From assembly GCF_916700565.1 (NCBI RefSeq), contig NZ_CAKAKO010000001.1:558001-622000 (forward strand): DNA of 64,000 nucleotides. The letters run 5' to 3'. Every line of letters begins with the position of its first letter. Position 1 is the first letter of the stretch. Shown in pieces: positions 46,317 through 55,233 of the stretch. This DNA is from Xenophilus sp. Marseille-Q4582 (GTDB lineage: Bacteria > Pseudomonadota > Gammaproteobacteria > Burkholderiales > Burkholderiaceae_C). A program made the translations under genes and the position numbers. The notes beneath the pieces are model-generated. The model had not been told where the DNA came from, made no database searches, and was given only the letters and a program-made list of their open reading frames with translations.

Positions 46317-46322
46317 TATAAT
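46317..46322 (+). promoter_or_regulatory. Candidate -10 element of the cytochrome gene
   Basis: A perfect TATAAT lies 50 bp upstream of the cytochrome ATG (46372). No good -35 hexamer is visible at 16-18 bp upstream, so an activator may be required. Confidence 0.4.
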
Positions 46323-46371
46323 CGATTGTTGGTTAGGAAACCCCCGATCTGCCTCAGATTGTGCGCGCAAA

Positions 46372-47055
46372 ATGAACAAGCTGTTGACCACGATGTTTGC
46401 CCTGACTGTCGCTTCTGCGACCTGCGCCGCACTGGCGCAGGACGTCACCGGCAAGGTTGAAGACGGAGCCAAGAAGACGGCCATGTGCGTGGGCTGCCAC
46501 GGCATTCCGGGCTACCAGGCTTCCTTTCCAGAAATCCACAAGGTGCCGATGATCTCGGGCCAGAGCGCGAGCTACATCTCGGCCGCGCTGCACGCCTACA
46601 AGACGGGCGACCGCCGGCATCCCACCATGCGCGCGATCGCCGACACCCTGACCGAGCAGGACATCGCCGACCTGGCCGCCTACTACAGCCAGCACGGCGT
46701 GGTGCAGGGCGCCGCGCCCGTGCCGGCTGAACCCGCGAAGAAGCCCAGCGAGCGCCTGCAGCAGCTGATCGCGCGCAACGCCGACAGCTGCACCAAGTGC
46801 CACGGCGCGAACTTCAACACCCCCAACGACGGCACCGTGCCCAAGCTGGCCGGCCAGCACGCCGACTACCTGTACGTCGCGCTCAAGTCGTACAAGGCCA
46901 GCACCCATGCCACCGTGGGCCGCTCCAACGCCGTGATGGGCCTGCAGAGCAAGCCCTACACGACCGGCGAACTGCGCGAGCTGTCGCGCTACATCGCCGC
47001 GCTGCCGGGCGAACTCAAGACGGTCCCGGAGCCGCGGCTGCATACGGCCAAGTGA
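46372..47055 (+). CDS. Dihaem cytochrome c (c4/c553-like)
   Basis: 227-aa exported electron carrier. A signal peptide ('LLTTMFALTVASATCAALAQ') is cleaved near LAQ/DV. Two haem c sites are seen: 'AMCVGCHGIPGY' and 'DSCTKCHGANFN', each followed by a distal Met region ('VPMISGQ' and 'SNAVMGLQSKPY'). The two-domain layout with 'DIADLAAYYSQ' and 'ELRELSRYIAAL' helices matches cytochrome c4. It probably shuttles electrons to a terminal oxidase. The glycosyl-transfer operon begins 37 bp downstream. Confidence 0.92.
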   Translation: MNKLLTTMFALTVASATCAALAQDVTGKVEDGAKKTAMCVGCHGIPGYQASFPEIHKVPMISGQSASYISAALHAYKTGDRRHPTMRAIADTLTEQDIADLAAYYSQHGVVQGAAPVPAEPAKKPSERLQQLIARNADSCTKCHGANFNTPNDGTVPKLAGQHADYLYVALKSYKASTHATVGRSNAVMGLQSKPYTTGELRELSRYIAALPGELKTVPEPRLHTAK

Positions 47056-47092
47056 ATCCTGCGCGCCGGACGGTGGGCCGGCGCGTCTGCTC

Positions 47093-48727
47093 ATGCGTCT
47101 TCGCGTGGAATGGGCTTATATCGGCATCCTGCTGATTGCCCCCTTCCTGCTTTTCCATGGCGTGCTGGGCGCCTATTGGCGCGCGGACGATCCGGCCATC
47201 CTGCTGCACGCGGTCTCGTCACCGGGCCTGTCGGCTTTCTACGACCCGCTGGTCTGGCGCAAGCTCTCACCAAGCAATCTGACGCCCTGGCTGACGCTGT
47301 CCTTCCAGCTGGACCACCGCCTGGCGGGGGCGGCGCCCGCGTTCTTCTACGCGCATCAGGTGATCGCGTGCGCGGCCGTCGCTGTGGCGGCCTACGTCCT
47401 GGCCCGCTCATGGGCGCCACCGCTGGTCGCGTTCCTGGGCGGGCTGCTGTTCCTGGTCGGCGCTCCAACCGCTTCTGTGGCGGAACTGCTGATGACGCGC
47501 CATTACCTCGAGGGCTTGCTGCTCGCGTTGCTGGCGTTGCTGGCGTTTCTGCGAGCGCTCGAGCGCCGACAGCTGCGATGGGCCTGGATGGGCTCGCTGG
47601 CCTATGCGCTCGCGGTCACGGCCAAGGAGGTTTACGTGCCTCTGGTCCTGATCCTGCTCGCCGTGCCGCGCGGCGGCCTGCGGGAGCGCCTGCGCATGGT
47701 CTGGCCTTTCCTGATCGTGGCGGGCCTCTATGTGCCGTGGCGCGGCTACATGCTGGGAGCCCTGCTCGGCGGCTATGCGGCCCAGACGGGGAGCCCCGGC
47801 TCGGCGCTGGTCGAGATCGGGCACGCCGCCCTGCGCTTGCCCGCATTGGTTCTGGGGCCACAGTGGCGGGTGCTGGGCGCGGCCCTGCTCGTGCTGCTGG
47901 CGATCGGCGTGCGGCGCCACCTGCACTTCGCCGCGCTGGCCGGCGTGGTCGCGCTGGCGGTGCTGGCTCCCCTGATTCCTTTGGTGCGCTCGCCGGGCAT
48001 CACCGGCCCTGACCGCTATCTCTTCGTGCCCTGGTTCGTGCTGTGCATGGGCGTCACCTTTCTGGCGCGCATCGGATGGGCGCATCGCCAGGACGCCAGG
48101 TGGGCCGTCCTGGCCCCGGTGCTGTTGTGTGGGGTGTTGGCGGGCTTCTCACTGTCCTATCAGCATGCCGAGCGTGCCGTGCGTGCGCCGGTGTATCGCG
48201 AGTTCGAAGTGCAAGGCCGCTTCATCGATCAAGCCCAGGCGCGGCAGGGCATGGTGCCTTCCGACGGCCTGCTGGCAGGCTACTGGTACGCCACCGGCCT
48301 GCTGGGGTTGCGGGCCCAGGCGGGCGCGGCCGGTCCGGTGATGCTGATCCGCGGCTTTCCGCAGCAGGCGCCTGTTGACGTCTTGTTCCGCTACGACGCG
48401 GCAAGGCAGGACATGCGACCCGTGGAGGGCGCATTGCAGCCCTTCATCGCCCAATGGACTGCCAGCGACCAGAGCGATCCTCTGGTAGTGGACCTGCGGC
48501 TCTATGATGCCGCCGCGAGCTGGAAGCTCGGGCCCTACGATCAGGGGCAATACTTCATCGTTTCCGAATCCACGGGCCGCTATCCCATTCCCCGGGAGGG
48601 GCGCATCAAGATCGTTTTCGACACCTTGTCTTTCCAGATCCAGCACCAATCCCCAGAGGGCCGCCTGACGGCATCCCCTGTGTTGAATGTCCAACCCGGA
48701 GGGCATGTCGCGTGGTCTCGCCCCTGA
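47093..48727 (+). CDS. Polytopic membrane protein, GtrC-like (paralogue 1)
   Basis: 544-aa integral membrane protein with about ten helices in the first 360 residues and a soluble C-terminal domain of about 170. Features: 'GAYWRADDPAILL' near the first periplasmic loop (Asp-Asp as in GT-C catalytic loops), 'MTRHYLEGLLLALLALLAF', 'AVTAKEVYVPLVLILLAVP' and 'GPDRYLFVPWF'. The arrangement with GtrB and GtrA suggests a GT-C transferase that moves a glycosyl unit from undecaprenyl phosphate to a periplasmic acceptor. It overlaps gtrB by 16 bp. It is paralogous to the gene at 50053. Confidence 0.72.
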   Translation: MRLRVEWAYIGILLIAPFLLFHGVLGAYWRADDPAILLHAVSSPGLSAFYDPLVWRKLSPSNLTPWLTLSFQLDHRLAGAAPAFFYAHQVIACAAVAVAAYVLARSWAPPLVAFLGGLLFLVGAPTASVAELLMTRHYLEGLLLALLALLAFLRALERRQLRWAWMGSLAYALAVTAKEVYVPLVLILLAVPRGGLRERLRMVWPFLIVAGLYVPWRGYMLGALLGGYAAQTGSPGSALVEIGHAALRLPALVLGPQWRVLGAALLVLLAIGVRRHLHFAALAGVVALAVLAPLIPLVRSPGITGPDRYLFVPWFVLCMGVTFLARIGWAHRQDARWAVLAPVLLCGVLAGFSLSYQHAERAVRAPVYREFEVQGRFIDQAQARQGMVPSDGLLAGYWYATGLLGLRAQAGAAGPVMLIRGFPQQAPVDVLFRYDAARQDMRPVEGALQPFIAQWTASDQSDPLVVDLRLYDAAASWKLGPYDQGQYFIVSESTGRYPIPREGRIKIVFDTLSFQIQHQSPEGRLTASPVLNVQPGGHVAWSRP

Positions 48728-49698
48728 GTGGCGCGCCGGTCGGCCGCACGATCAGCATCGTGGTGCCATGCTTCAACGAGGGACACGTCATCGACGCCTT
48801 CCTGGATCGCCTGCGCAGCGTGCTGGCGGGCCTGCCGGAGTTGCGGGCCGAGATCATCTGCATCGACGATGGCAGCAGCGACGATACGCTGGCCCGCCTG
48901 CAGGTGCAGGCCGGGCAGGACGCACGCATGGTGGTGCTGGAGCTTTCACGCAACTTCGGCAAGGAGGCGGCGCTGACGGCAGGGCTCGAGGCGGCGACCG
49001 GCAATGCGGTGATTCCCATCGATGCGGACCTGCAACATCCACCCGAAGTCATCGAGGCGCTGGTGGCCAAGTGGCAAGAGGGCTTCGATGTCGTGCAGGC
49101 GCGGCGCCGCTCGCGCGACACCTCCTCCACCGGGCAGCGCCTGGGCGCTTTGCTCTTCTACCGGCTGCACAACAGCCTGGCCGATCCGCCGCTGCCGCGC
49201 GACGTGGGCGATTTCCGGCTGATGGACCGCTGCGTGGTCGATGCGCTGCGCGCCATGCCCGAACGGCGGCGCTTCATGAAAGGCATGTTCGCCTGGGTGG
49301 GCTTCCGCCAGACCGTGGTCGATTTCGACGTGGCGCCGCGCGCGGGCGGCGAGTCGGCCTATGGCTGGCGACGCCTCGGGGGCCTGGCACTCGATGGCTT
49401 GATGAGCTTCAGCAATGTGCCCTTGACCGTCTGGAGCTATGTGGGGGCCACCACGGCGCTGCTGGCGCTGGTCTATGGCGCGTGGATCGTGCTCAAGACC
49501 CTGATGTTCGGCGTCGACGTGCCGGGCTTCGCGTCGCTGCTGACGGCGGTGCTCTTCATGGGCGGCATCCAATTGCTGGGCATCGGCGTTCTGGGCGCCT
49601 ATCTGGGGAGGGTCTATGACGAGACCAAGGGGCGGCCGATCTACGTCGTGAGGCGCCGCTACGGCGCGGCCGGGGCAGAGGACTCGCATGCGCCTTGA
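48712..49698 (+). CDS. gtrB: Bactoprenol glycosyltransferase GtrB (GT2)
   Basis: 328-aa GT2 enzyme that loads a sugar from UDP-sugar onto undecaprenyl phosphate. The GT-A domain has 'SIVVPCFNEGHVIDAF', 'IICIDDGSSDDTL' and the DxD-type 'VIPIDADLQHPPEVIEAL'. Two C-terminal membrane helices ('VWSYVGATTALLALVYGAWI', 'ASLLTAVLFMGGIQLLGIGV') are followed by 'YLGRVYDETKGRPIYVV', all GtrB hallmarks. It starts at GTG 48712 with GGAGG at 48698-48702. It overlaps both neighbours, so a single translationally coupled operon is likely. Confidence 0.92.
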   Translation: MVSPLSGAPVGRTISIVVPCFNEGHVIDAFLDRLRSVLAGLPELRAEIICIDDGSSDDTLARLQVQAGQDARMVVLELSRNFGKEAALTAGLEAATGNAVIPIDADLQHPPEVIEALVAKWQEGFDVVQARRRSRDTSSTGQRLGALLFYRLHNSLADPPLPRDVGDFRLMDRCVVDALRAMPERRRFMKGMFAWVGFRQTVVDFDVAPRAGGESAYGWRRLGGLALDGLMSFSNVPLTVWSYVGATTALLALVYGAWIVLKTLMFGVDVPGFASLLTAVLFMGGIQLLGIGVLGAYLGRVYDETKGRPIYVVRRRYGAAGAEDSHAP

Positions 49699-50074
49699 GC
49701 TGTTCGGCCAGTTCCTGCGCTTCTCCGCGATCGGCGTGCTCAACACGCTGATCCACCTGGGCGTGGTGATGGGGCTGGTCGAAAGTGGGCTGCTGCCCCC
49801 AGTCCCGGCCAACGGGCTGGCCTTCGTGACCGCCAATCTCTTCTCCTTCTGGGCCAACAGCCACATCACTTTCAAGACCGCGCCCAGCCTGCGCCGCTAC
49901 TCGCGCTTCTTGTGTGTCTCTGTCGCCGGCCTGCTGCTGACACTGGCCGCCAGCTTGGTGGGCGAGCGGCTGGCGTGGCACTACCTCGGCGGCGTGCTGC
50001 TGAGCTTCGTGCTGCTGCCGGTGTTGTCCTTCGCCGCGAACCGCTTCTGGACATGGCGCGAGCCGACGCGCTGA
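49688..50074 (+). CDS. gtrA: GtrA-family flippase-like membrane protein
   Basis: 128-aa four-helix protein of the GtrA/DPMS-associated family. 'QFLRFSAIGVLNTLIHLGVV', 'LAFVTANLFSFWANSHITF' and the C-terminal 'LLPVLSFAANRFWTW' are diagnostic (Asn-Arg-x-Trp end). It is thought to flip undecaprenyl-phosphate-sugar to the periplasm. It overlaps gtrB by 11 bp and the following gene by 22 bp. Confidence 0.93.
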   Translation: MRLELFGQFLRFSAIGVLNTLIHLGVVMGLVESGLLPPVPANGLAFVTANLFSFWANSHITFKTAPSLRRYSRFLCVSVAGLLLTLAASLVGERLAWHYLGGVLLSFVLLPVLSFAANRFWTWREPTR

Positions 50075-51768
50075 AGCTGTCGGAAGGCGCACGCCGGGCG
50101 TTGGTGGGCGCCGTGTTGGCGCTGTTGACGCTGCTTCTGCACGGAGGCGCCTTGCAGATGGGCTGGCGCCACGACGATCCTGCCCACCTGCGCTTCGTCG
50201 GCACGTATTCGCCTTGGCAGTACTTCGTTGTGCCGGAGGTCATGCGTGAACAGTCCTACGCTCACATCACGCCCTGGAATGCGCTGTTCTATGCGATCGG
50301 TCTGAAGCCCTTCGGTCTGGATGCACGTGGCCACTATGCCCATCTTCTGGCCGTGATCTGGCTCACGGCCTGCGTCACCTGGGGCCTGTTGCGGCGGTGG
50401 GCAGGCGATGGTGCAGCATTCGCGGGCGCCGCGCTGTTCCTGGTCATGCCCCCGACGGGCGCCATGGCGCAGTTGCTCATGACCGGCCACTATGCCTACG
50501 GCCTGCTGTGGACTTGCCTGGCGCTGGGGTGCTGGTCGCGTGCGGCGCGACAAGGGCGCCTGCGCGATGCGTGGGCGGCGGCATTCTTTTACGCCCTGGC
50601 CTGCCTGTGCAAGGAGCTCTATGTGCCTTTGCCGATGGTGCTGCTGTTCTGGCCGGCGCTGGCATGGCGTCTCCGGCTCCGGTTGCTGGCGCCCGTGATG
50701 GCCGTGGCATGCTCGTACGCGGTCTTGCGGCTTTGGCTGCTTGGCGGCGTGGGCGGCTATGCCAAGCTGGCCGATGCCCCAGCCGTCGGGCAGGCCGAGC
50801 TGATGACCGGACTGGTCCGGATGGCGCAGGGTGTGGTGCATATGGCGCTGGGCGCTGGCGCCGAGGGGTGGCTGGCGCTTGCGCTGGTCGGGGCCTGCCT
50901 GCTGGCGGGTTGGGCACGCGGATGGCGGCCCCCCGTGGTGATGGCGGGGGCGGCATTGCTGGCGCTGCTGGTGCCCATTGCGCCGGTGCTGCTGGCCATC
51001 AGCCAGGGCGGCATCGCCGGGCGCTTCCTGGTGCTGGTCGGCTGGACCTTGAGTGTGGCGCTGGCTTTCTCGATGCGCCATGCGGGTGGGTGGGGCGCGG
51101 GACTGGGGGCAGCCCTGCTTCTGGTACTGGGCATGAACCAACAGCTCCAGGGAGCGCTCATCGAAGGCGCCAGCCGCTCCGGGCAATTCGAGAATCAGTT
51201 CATGCTGGACGGCGACGCCGCCGGCCATCTGATCCCCTTGGACTACGCCCACACCGGCTATGTGCACTCGATGGGGGAGGCCCGGCGATTGATCCGGGGC
51301 GAAGCCGCTCCGACCGTGGTTCAGGACGAGGAGCAACTTGCGCACCTGGGTGCCGAAGCGGGACGCGCGACCATGGCATGGGTGCCCGATTGTGCGTGCC
51401 TGCGGCCATTGGGCGATGCGTGGGACGTGCGCGCGCAGGCTTTCGAACGTGGCGTCGCGCTGGGCCGGGCACTGGCGCCTGCCATGGCTGTGGAGATCCG
51501 CCTGAAGGACGAAGGACGCTTCAAGCGGCTGAGCTGGCAGGTGCGAGGTCCCGCTGGCCGGGTGATGCTGGAAGTGCCCGAGCTCGGAAACTTCGAGATC
51601 CAGCGCCAGGGCCAAGCGCCCTTCGGAACCGATGCGACGCTGCGGCTCAAGGACACGGTGGGGGTACGTGCCGTGATCGAAACGCCTGAAGGGGCGCTGA
51701 TTCGCTCCCCCCTCCTGGTGCTGCCCACGAGGGGGGAGCACCACGCTTCGTGGTCCGGCGAAGAGTGA
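50053..51768 (+). CDS. Polytopic membrane protein, GtrC-like (paralogue 2)
   Basis: 571-aa membrane protein with the same architecture as the gene at 47093. Matching blocks: 'MGWRHDDPAHLRF' versus 'WRADDPAILL', 'LMTGHYAYGLLWTCLALGCW', 'YALACLCKELYVPLPMVLLF', and a soluble C-terminal tail with a similar end. ATG 50053 lies inside the end of gtrA. The pair flanking gtrB/gtrA suggests duplication followed by divergence, perhaps for two acceptors or two linkage positions. The C-terminal tail contains a GC-rich palindrome-like stretch at 51728-51760. Confidence 0.72.
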   Translation: MARADALKLSEGARRALVGAVLALLTLLLHGGALQMGWRHDDPAHLRFVGTYSPWQYFVVPEVMREQSYAHITPWNALFYAIGLKPFGLDARGHYAHLLAVIWLTACVTWGLLRRWAGDGAAFAGAALFLVMPPTGAMAQLLMTGHYAYGLLWTCLALGCWSRAARQGRLRDAWAAAFFYALACLCKELYVPLPMVLLFWPALAWRLRLRLLAPVMAVACSYAVLRLWLLGGVGGYAKLADAPAVGQAELMTGLVRMAQGVVHMALGAGAEGWLALALVGACLLAGWARGWRPPVVMAGAALLALLVPIAPVLLAISQGGIAGRFLVLVGWTLSVALAFSMRHAGGWGAGLGAALLLVLGMNQQLQGALIEGASRSGQFENQFMLDGDAAGHLIPLDYAHTGYVHSMGEARRLIRGEAAPTVVQDEEQLAHLGAEAGRATMAWVPDCACLRPLGDAWDVRAQAFERGVALGRALAPAMAVEIRLKDEGRFKRLSWQVRGPAGRVMLEVPELGNFEIQRQGQAPFGTDATLRLKDTVGVRAVIETPEGALIRSPLLVLPTRGEHHASWSGEE

Positions 51769-51783
51769 TTCCCGGACTCGGTG

Positions 51784-52218
51784 TCAATCCTTCGTCGCCC
51801 GCCGCTGCACGCAGTCCACATACGCCATGCCGTCCGGCGGCCGGCCGGCGCGCTGGCTTTCCCACATCATGCGGCCCAGGCATTCCATCGCTTCATGGTG
51901 CGCCTCCAGCAGCGAGCCGCGCCGCGCGGCCAGCAGTTCGACCGCTTGGCGGATGCCGCGAGGCTGGTCGATGGAGCATTGCTCGCTGATCGACAGGTGC
52001 ATGGACAGGTGCAGAAAGGGGTTCTCGCGACCGTCCTTGCCGTCGTATACGCGCGTGACGGCGGCATCGGCATCGGCCAGGTCGGCGTGGTACTCGGGGT
52101 GCTGCGCGATCCATTCGGCCGCGATGATCTCCAGCGCCTCCATGGGCTGGCCGGCGCGGCTCTTGGCGTAGACATTGCAGAAGAAGCGCCGCACTTCTTC
52201 CTGGGTGGGATTGAACAT
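51784..52218 (-). CDS. DUF1841 family protein
   Basis: 144-aa soluble protein of the DUF1841 family. 'MFNPTQEEVRRFFCNVYAK', 'GKDGRENPFLHLSMHLSISEQ' and 'HHEAMECLGRMMWESQRAG' are conserved in beta/gammaproteobacteria. The two His-rich segments could bind metal. No function is known. It converges with the GtrC-like gene with a 15-bp gap. Confidence 0.88.
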   Translation of the reverse strand: MFNPTQEEVRRFFCNVYAKSRAGQPMEALEIIAAEWIAQHPEYHADLADADAAVTRVYDGKDGRENPFLHLSMHLSISEQCSIDQPRGIRQAVELLAARRGSLLEAHHEAMECLGRMMWESQRAGRPPDGMAYVDCVQRRATKD

Positions 52219-52349
52219 GGGCCGCAGCGTAGCACCGTGCCGACCGCCGGCGCGGCGCGCGGCGGCAATGCCCTCGCGTCACAAAGCACGGGCAGCATGC
52301 GGGCCTTGCGCCCAGCGCCGTCCTGCATCTGCCCGATACTGCCGCGCCC

Positions 52350-53024
52350 ATGAATGCCACACCCCCTGCGACCTGGACCCGGGAACTCTTCGCACGCCTG
52401 CGCGTGCTGTTCTGGCTCAAGGGGCTGGGCACCACGCTGTGGGTGTGGGTCTTCTTCATCGGTTATTTCCACACGCTGCGCCATCCCGCGTACCCGGTCA
52501 CCGTGATGCCGCTCACGGGGGTCGATGCCTGGGTGCCTTTCCTGCCCTGGATGCTGGTGCCGTATCTGTCGCTGTGGGTCTACGTGGGCATTGCGCCGGG
52601 CCTGCTGCGCAGTTTCCGGCCGCTGTTGGTCTATGGCCTGTGGTCGGGCGCGCTGTGCCTGGCGGGGCTGGGGATCTTCCATTTCTGGCCCACGCAGATC
52701 CCGCCGCTGGCGGTGCACACCACGGCGCCGGGCTTTGCGCTGCTCCAGGGCATCGACGCGGCCGGCAATGCCTGTCCTTCGATGCACGTGGCCATTTCGG
52801 TGTTCACGGGCGTCTGGGTCGAGCGCACGCTGCGCTTCATCGGCGCGCCCGGCTGGCTGCGCGCGATCAACGTCCTGTGGCTGCTGTCGATCTGCATTTC
52901 GACCCTTGCCGTGCGCCAGCACGTGGCGCTCGACGTGCTGGGCGGGGTGCTGCTGGGCGGCGTCTTCGCCTGGGCCTCGCTGCGCTGGAGCCCGGCAGAG
53001 CGCCGGCTCACGGCAGGGCAGTGA
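52350..53024 (+). CDS. PAP2-type membrane phosphatase
   Basis: 224-aa protein with about six membrane helices. The PAP2 active-site blocks are present in part: 'GNACPSMHVAISVFTG' (SxH of motif 2) and 'RQHVALDVLGGVLLGG' (HxxxDxxxG-type motif 3); motif 1 (KX6RP) is not clear. PAP2 enzymes dephosphorylate lipid phosphates such as undecaprenyl diphosphate or phosphatidate. It lies 126 bp upstream of the ACP gene, same strand, so a role in a small lipid pathway is possible. Confidence 0.82.
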   Translation: MNATPPATWTRELFARLRVLFWLKGLGTTLWVWVFFIGYFHTLRHPAYPVTVMPLTGVDAWVPFLPWMLVPYLSLWVYVGIAPGLLRSFRPLLVYGLWSGALCLAGLGIFHFWPTQIPPLAVHTTAPGFALLQGIDAAGNACPSMHVAISVFTGVWVERTLRFIGAPGWLRAINVLWLLSICISTLAVRQHVALDVLGGVLLGGVFAWASLRWSPAERRLTAGQ

Positions 53025-53150
53025 AAGGCGAGCAGCTATCATGAAGAACAACCTTCGCCGCGGGGCGCGGCACATGCGGGCAGGCACGCCACGAGGCCCG
53101 CGCGCAGGCAGGCCCCTTGTGTGCGGCGAGGCGCACGGAACCACGCACAC

Positions 53151-53507
53151 ATGAGCTCGCTGAAGGAACTGCAGGACCTGATCCAGGAAAAGTACGGCAT
53201 CGATCCGGCCACGCTCGACCCGAACGAGTCCATGCGCGAAAAGGGCTTCGACTCGCTGGCCATCGTCGAATTCCTGTTCGAGGTGGAGGACCGCCTCAAG
53301 GTCTCGCTGCCCGACCCCGATCCCCGCATCGAGACCCTGGCCGGCCTGGCCGCCGTGGTGGACCGCGTGCGTGCCGGCCTGCCCGCGCTGCCCGCCGACG
53401 CAGCGGCTTCGCCCGCGCCTGCATCGGATGCCGCCGCACCCACGTCCGTCCCCGCGCCAGCGCCCGCCGCTGCGGGCGAGCCCTCTGCGCCCACTGCCGC
53501 CCCATGA
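53151..53507 (+). CDS. Acyl carrier protein with Pro/Ala tail
   Basis: 118 aa. Residues 1-78 form an ACP four-helix bundle with 4'-phosphopantetheine site Ser35 in 'EKGFDSLAIVEFLFEVED'. Residues 80-118 are a low-complexity Ala/Pro/Ser/Thr tail unusual for a discrete ACP, perhaps a linker to a partner. The stop overlaps the ketosynthase start as ATGA, so the two are produced together. It is not the primary fatty-acid AcpP, which has a different setting (fabD-fabG-acpP-fabF). Confidence 0.85.
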   Translation: MSSLKELQDLIQEKYGIDPATLDPNESMREKGFDSLAIVEFLFEVEDRLKVSLPDPDPRIETLAGLAAVVDRVRAGLPALPADAAASPAPASDAAAPTSVPAPAPAAAGEPSAPTAAP

Positions 53508-54730
53508 GTGCGCGTGCCGGTGTCGCCGTCACGGGCCTGGGCCTGATCGCACCGCACGGCGACGATCCGCAGGCGGTGTTCGACGCGCTGCTGCGGGGTG
53601 AATCCGCGATCCGTCCCGTCTTTCCCGAACTGCCCCGGCCGGCGGCGGCCGCCACCGTGGCCTTCGACGAATCGCGCTGGTTCACCAAGCTGCAGCTTTC
53701 GGGCGTGGACCGGGTGAGCCAGCTGGCCGTGGCGGCCGCCGACCTGGCCGTGAAGGATGCGGGTGGGCTGGAGGGCGTGGAGCCCGAGCGGCTCGGCGTG
53801 TTTGGCGGCTGCGGCATGGGCGGCGCCAACGCCATCGACAACGGCTATCGCAACGGCATGCAGGGCCGCATGCCGCCGCTGACCATTCCGGCCTTCATGC
53901 CCAACGCGCCGGCCGCGCACGTGGCCATGCGCCAGCAGGCCAAGGGGCCGGTGTTCACCTACGCGGTGGCCTGTTCTTCGTCGGCCGTCGCGATCGCCGA
54001 AGCGGCCAAGGCCGTGCAGTGCGGCGAGGTGGATGTGGCCATCGCCGGCGGCAGCGAGGCGCTGATCGTGCCCGGCGTGGTGATGGCCTGGCAGGCGATG
54101 CAGACGCTCGCGGCCTTTCCGGCCGGCGATGCGCAGGCAGCGGCCACGGCCGTGCGCCCCTTCGCGCCCGAACGCAGCGGCTTCGCGCTGGGGGAGGGCG
54201 CGGCCTTCGTCGTGCTCGAGTCCGAAGCGCGGGCGCGCGCCCGCGGGGCGCGGCGCTATGCCACACTGGCCGGCTGGGGCCACAGCTGCGACGCCACGCA
54301 CCTGACCAAGCCCGATGCGGCTGGCCAGGCGCGTGCCGTGCGCGCCGCCCTGCGCATGGCCGGCCTGCAGCCGCAGGACATCGGCTACTGCAACGCGCAC
54401 GGCACGGCGACCAAGATCGGGGACCCGATCGAGCGCGAGGCGCTGGCGCAGGTCTGGGGCGCGCACCTGGACGCGCTGCCCGTCAGCTCCACCAAGGCGC
54501 TGCACGGCCACCTGCTGGGCGCGGCCGGCGCGCTGGAGGCGGTGATCACCATCCTGGCGCTGCACCGGCGCGCGCTGCCGCCGCAGGCGCATGTGGCGCA
54601 GCCCGATCCGGCCTGCGCGCTGAACCTGGTGCGCGCCGACGCCACCGAGGCGCCGGCGCTGGAGGCGGCGCTCAGCAGCTCCTTCGCCTTCGGCGGCTCC
54701 AACGCGACGCTGCTGTTCAGGCGCGCATGA
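53504..54730 (+). CDS. Beta-ketoacyl-ACP synthase (FabF/KAS II type)
   Basis: 408-aa condensing enzyme. Catalytic Cys157 is in 'TYAVACSSSAVAIAEA', the first His in 'YCNAHGTATKIGD' and the second in 'KALHGHLLGAAGALEA'; the C-terminal 'SSSFAFGGSNATLLF' is conserved. All three residues are intact, so it is a working elongating synthase rather than a chain-length-factor. Translationally coupled to the dedicated ACP (ATGA) and to the following gene (ATGA). No ketoreductase or dehydratase is adjacent. Confidence 0.93.
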   Translation: MSARAGVAVTGLGLIAPHGDDPQAVFDALLRGESAIRPVFPELPRPAAAATVAFDESRWFTKLQLSGVDRVSQLAVAAADLAVKDAGGLEGVEPERLGVFGGCGMGGANAIDNGYRNGMQGRMPPLTIPAFMPNAPAAHVAMRQQAKGPVFTYAVACSSSAVAIAEAAKAVQCGEVDVAIAGGSEALIVPGVVMAWQAMQTLAAFPAGDAQAAATAVRPFAPERSGFALGEGAAFVVLESEARARARGARRYATLAGWGHSCDATHLTKPDAAGQARAVRAALRMAGLQPQDIGYCNAHGTATKIGDPIEREALAQVWGAHLDALPVSSTKALHGHLLGAAGALEAVITILALHRRALPPQAHVAQPDPACALNLVRADATEAPALEAALSSSFAFGGSNATLLFRRA

Positions 54731-55137
54731 GGCGGCTGCGCGGCTGGCGAGCGGGTGCGGCAGCCGCCGCCATGGCCGCGGCCTGCCTGGGCATTGGCGT
54801 TCCTGCGCAGGCCCAGGCGCCGCTGCCGCGCTGGGGCGCGATCGCCGCGTCGCAGCAGTGGTTCGGCTACGCCTTCGATCAGCCCACGCGCGAGGCGGCC
54901 GAACAGGCGGCCCGCGCCCAATGCCGCCGCACCGCGGGCCGGGAGGCCGACTGCACCGTGCGCACCGCCTTCAACCGCCAGTGTGGCGCGCTGGCCTTCG
55001 GCAACTACGGCGAATGGGGTGTGGCCAATGCCCCCACGCGCGAACAGGCGGCGCAGGACGCCGCGCGCCAGTGCAACGCGCACCTGCCCACCGAGCCCTG
55101 CAAGGTCGCGGTGCAGGTCTGCTCCGCCGCGCCTTGA
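54727..55137 (+). CDS. Secreted DUF4189 protein
   Basis: 136-aa exported protein with signal peptide ('GAAAAAMAAACLGIGVPAQA/QA') and a DUF4189 domain. 'WGAIAASQQWFGYAFDQPT' and 'EQAAQDAARQCNAH' are typical, with five or six cysteines likely disulfide-bonded. DUF4189 proteins are periplasmic and uncharacterised. Its start overlaps the ketosynthase stop, an unusual coupling of a secreted protein to a lipid-biosynthetic enzyme. Confidence 0.82.
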   Translation: MRRLRGWRAGAAAAAMAAACLGIGVPAQAQAPLPRWGAIAASQQWFGYAFDQPTREAAEQAARAQCRRTAGREADCTVRTAFNRQCGALAFGNYGEWGVANAPTREQAAQDAARQCNAHLPTEPCKVAVQVCSAAP

Positions 55138-55233
55138 GGGCCGCCTGGGCAGGGCACGGCCCGGCTGCGGCGCGCGCGACAGCGTGCGCGCCCCGGTCGG
55201 TCCAGAATGCGGCGATCACCGGAGACACCGACC

